Shown: piece by piece, positions 5,714 to 7,545 of the stretch
How the letters are laid out: the number at the start of each line of letters is the position of its first letter
Numbering within the stretch: position 1 is the first letter of the stretch
Source of the DNA: Luminiphilus sp.
GTDB lineage: Bacteria; Pseudomonadota; Gammaproteobacteria; Pseudomonadales; Halieaceae
Length of the DNA: 7,545 nt
Reading direction: 5' to 3'
NCBI GenBank assembly: GCA_024638905.1
Contig: JAHEJH010000074.1
Span: forward strand, 1 to 7,545
Position numbers and translations under genes: made by a program
Notes under the pieces: generated by a model
What the model saw: only the letters and a program-made list of their open reading frames with translations
Databases searched by the model: none
Told to the model about the DNA's origin: nothing

Positions 5714-6896
5714 CGCACTGCTCTTGGTGCTGCTCGTACTGGCGGTTGCCGCAGGGTGGACGCTGGGTCGGGGTGGATTGCGCATGGACGGTGCCGATCG
5801 AGCACAGCTCCCTTCGCAGTATTACCGGGGCTTTAATTTTCTGCTGGACGGCGAAGAAGATGATGCGGTCGACGCCTTCACCGAGGCGCTGTCGGTAAAC
5901 GAGGACACACTTGATACACATATCGCACTGGGCAGCGTGTTGCGCAAGCGAGGTGAGGTCGACCGGGCGATCAGAATTCACCAAAATTTGCTTAAGCGAC
6001 CGCAGCTGACGGCGGTGCAGTTGCACCAATCCCACCTAGAGTTAGCCAGAGACTTTATTGCAGCGGGCCTTTACGACCGCGCTGAACAGCTGCTATCTGA
6101 TCTAGCCGTGCAATCGACGGAATTCAGTGTGACAGCGCAGCGACATTTGCTGGATGTTCATGAAGCCCAGCGAGACTGGCTCGCTGCGACAGAGATTGCC
6201 GACCAGCTCATTGCGCAAGCCGAGGAAGGCGGACAGTCAGCGACTGCTCAGGGCCAACCCGCTCAGCAGCTGAGAGGGCATTACCTCTGTGAGCAGGCGG
6301 ATGCCGCGTTGGAGTCTGGCGACGATGCGACTGCAGGTGAATTCTATGAAGCCGCGCTGAGAGATCAGAATCAGGACCTCCGTGCGCGGATGGGTTTGGC
6401 CAGGCTGTGCCTCTCAGCCGGAGATCCAGGGGCCGCGTTGGCGCACTTCAGGGTGATCATGGGAAGCGGGCGCAACTGCACCCCAGAGCTGCTCGCACTC
6501 CTCAGTGATATTTGTGCTGTAAAGGATGGCGGGTCGCAGTATCTCGCGGCGTTGGAAGAGTATTACGCTCTGCAATCCTCCCCCTTGTTGGCGCTGGCAC
6601 TCGCCGGCGAACTGGAAAAGCAGCGAGGTCGAGAGGCAGCCGAGGCTTTCTTGCGCGAGACATTGACGACACACCCATCTGTATCCGTGGCGGCGTCATT
6701 GGTGTTGCAGGGATTGCAGTCTGACGACTCGCTGCCCGAGCGCGAAGTGTTTGATCGTCTCACCAGTGCCGCCGAGGGTTACCAATGCGGTCACTGTGGA
6801 TTCACGGGCAAGGCCCGTCACTGGCGCTGCCCAGGCTGTCGCCATTGGGATTACATTCACTACCGCGGTGGCGCACTGGAGCAATCCCATGGCTGA
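5700..6896 (+). CDS. lapB: LPS assembly protein LapB (YciM), TPR protein with C-terminal rubredoxin-like zinc domain
   Basis: LapB is a membrane-anchored adaptor that in E. coli delivers LpxC to the protease FtsH and so limits LPS synthesis. With the TTG start at 5700 it has 398 residues, close to E. coli's 389. A single N-terminal membrane anchor (about 2-21) is followed by the cytoplasmic TPR array. The diagnostic motifs are YYRGFNFLLDGEEDDAVDAF (41-60) and the strongly conserved RGEVDRAIRIHQNLL (84-98), then LARDFIAAGLYDRAEQL (115-131). The C-terminal metal-binding module has CGHC (363-366) and CPGC (377-380) inside YQCGHCGFTGKARHWRCPGCRHW, all four cysteines intact. A Gln/Ala-rich linker around 174-191 separates TPR units. 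The start was chosen because AAGGA (5688-5692) lies 7 bases upstream; the in-frame TTG at 5673 would add nine charged residues before the anchor. The start lies inside lapA (14-base overlap), and the 3' end overlaps pyrF by 8 bases. Confidence 0.93.
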   Translation: MILNNALLLVLLVLAVAAGWTLGRGGLRMDGADRAQLPSQYYRGFNFLLDGEEDDAVDAFTEALSVNEDTLDTHIALGSVLRKRGEVDRAIRIHQNLLKRPQLTAVQLHQSHLELARDFIAAGLYDRAEQLLSDLAVQSTEFSVTAQRHLLDVHEAQRDWLAATEIADQLIAQAEEGGQSATAQGQPAQQLRGHYLCEQADAALESGDDATAGEFYEAALRDQNQDLRARMGLARLCLSAGDPGAALAHFRVIMGSGRNCTPELLALLSDICAVKDGGSQYLAALEEYYALQSSPLLALALAGELEKQRGREAAEAFLRETLTTHPSVSVAASLVLQGLQSDDSLPEREVFDRLTSAAEGYQCGHCGFTGKARHWRCPGCRHWDYIHYRGGALEQSHG

Positions 6897-7545
6897 TGCG
6901 GGCAGTAATTTGATCGTTGCCCTCGACTACGATTCTCCAGAGGCTGCCTTGGATTTGGCGAAGCGGCTCGATCCGGCCACAGTGCGCCTCAAGGTCGGCA
7001 AGCAGCTGTTTACGCTTGCAGGGCCCGACATGGTGCGCTCACTGCAGAATCTGGGTTTCGATATTTTCCTTGATCTGAAGTTTCACGATATTCCGACTAC
7101 GGTGGCCAAGGCAGTCAAGGCGGCAGCTGAATTAGGTGTGTGGATGGTCAACGTCCACGCTTCAGGGGGATCAAGGATGATGCGTGCCGCGAGAGAGGCG
7201 CTGAATGACTTATCGCGTCCCCCTCTGCTAGTGGGGGTGACCGTGCTGACCAGCATGGATCGGGATGATCTGGCTGAGCTCGGCTGCGATGACGAACCCA
7301 TCGATCGCGTTTGCCGGTTGGCAGCGCTGGCAGAGTCGACGGGTCTTGATGGCGTAGTCTGCTCAGCCGCTGAGGCAGCCGTCCTCTCGACCAGGCAGCG
7401 CGACGGGTTTTTACTGGTGACGCCGGGTATACGGCTGGCCGGCGACGAGGCGGGTGACCAGCGTCGTATCGTGACCCCCGAGCGCGCGGTTGCGGATGGC
7501 GCAACGCATTTGGTCATAGGGCGTTCTATCACGGCTGCTGATGAC
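6889..7545 (+). CDS. pyrF: Orotidine 5'-phosphate decarboxylase, 3' end outside window
   Basis: It catalyses the last step of de novo pyrimidine synthesis, decarboxylation of OMP to UMP. The frame stays open to the last base, giving 219 residues; family members are about 230-240, so only around a dozen or so residues are missing. The TIM-barrel signatures are all present: NLIVALDYDS (7-16) with the OMP-contacting Asp13, LKVGKQLF (34-41) with the Lys, DLKFHDIPTTV (62-72) with the catalytic Asp62-Lys64-Asp67 array, and VNVHASGG (87-94). The phosphate-binding end has LLVTPGIRLAGDEAGDQRRIVTP (175-197) and VIGRSIT (209-215) with Arg212. This is the bacterial group I form. ATG 6889 overlaps the lapB end by 8 bases, with GGAG (6878-6881) 7 bases upstream. 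The lapA-lapB-pyrF order is shared with E. coli. Confidence 0.96.
   Translation, partial: MADAGSNLIVALDYDSPEAALDLAKRLDPATVRLKVGKQLFTLAGPDMVRSLQNLGFDIFLDLKFHDIPTTVAKAVKAAAELGVWMVNVHASGGSRMMRAAREALNDLSRPPLLVGVTVLTSMDRDDLAELGCDDEPIDRVCRLAALAESTGLDGVVCSAAEAAVLSTRQRDGFLLVTPGIRLAGDEAGDQRRIVTPERAVADGATHLVIGRSITAADD

Noticed and set aside
7083..7532. A 149-codon - strand open frame opposite pyrF, and similar antisense frames opposite aroA (1833-2282) and tyrA (922-1278)
   Set aside because: They are low-complexity, Ser/Arg/Pro-rich translations of the reverse of real genes, typical of GC-rich shadow frames.

Overview
The window is a compact chromosomal housekeeping segment of a Gram-negative gammaproteobacterium. 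All genes lie on the + strand, DNA is moderately GC-rich, and most genes abut or overlap by a few bases. In order they are pheA (3' end) - tyrA - aroA - cmk - rpsA - [terminator] - ihfB - lapA - lapB - pyrF (5' part). LapA/LapB (LPS assembly), IHF-beta and the pheA-tyrA-aroA-cmk-rpsA-ihfB order fit a Pseudomonas-like or marine gammaproteobacterium. The Halieaceae (OM60/NOR5) relatives are my best guess, but this rests on remembered gene order, not on a search.

Bases 1-3179 carry aromatic amino acid synthesis plus CMP kinase. The end of chorismate mutase/prephenate dehydratase overlaps tyrA by 4 bases, tyrA overlaps aroA by 1 base, and aroA overlaps cmk by 4 bases, so this is one translationally coupled unit. 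It covers the shikimate step making EPSP and both prephenate branches (to Phe and to Tyr). No hisC-type aminotransferase sits between pheA and tyrA.

Bases 3180-4964 carry a 111-base hairpin-rich leader and full-length rpsA (ribosomal protein S1, 557 residues, six S1 repeats). A textbook intrinsic terminator (4982-5010) closes this unit.

Bases 5011-7545 begin with a promoter-like intergenic stretch. It is followed by ihfB, the two-gene LPS-assembly module lapA-lapB, and pyrF (OMP decarboxylase), which runs off the window about a dozen residues before its expected end. Gene ends again touch or overlap: 2-base gap, 14-base overlap, 8-base overlap.

I found no mobile element, CRISPR array, tRNA/rRNA, pseudogene or candidate novel system. 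The points worth a second look are modest: an unusual cofactor-binding loop in TyrA, a class-II-type AroA that keeps the glycine linked to glyphosate sensitivity, the structured rpsA leader, unfused TyrA/AroA separated by a single-base overlap, and a non-AUG start for lapB inside lapA.
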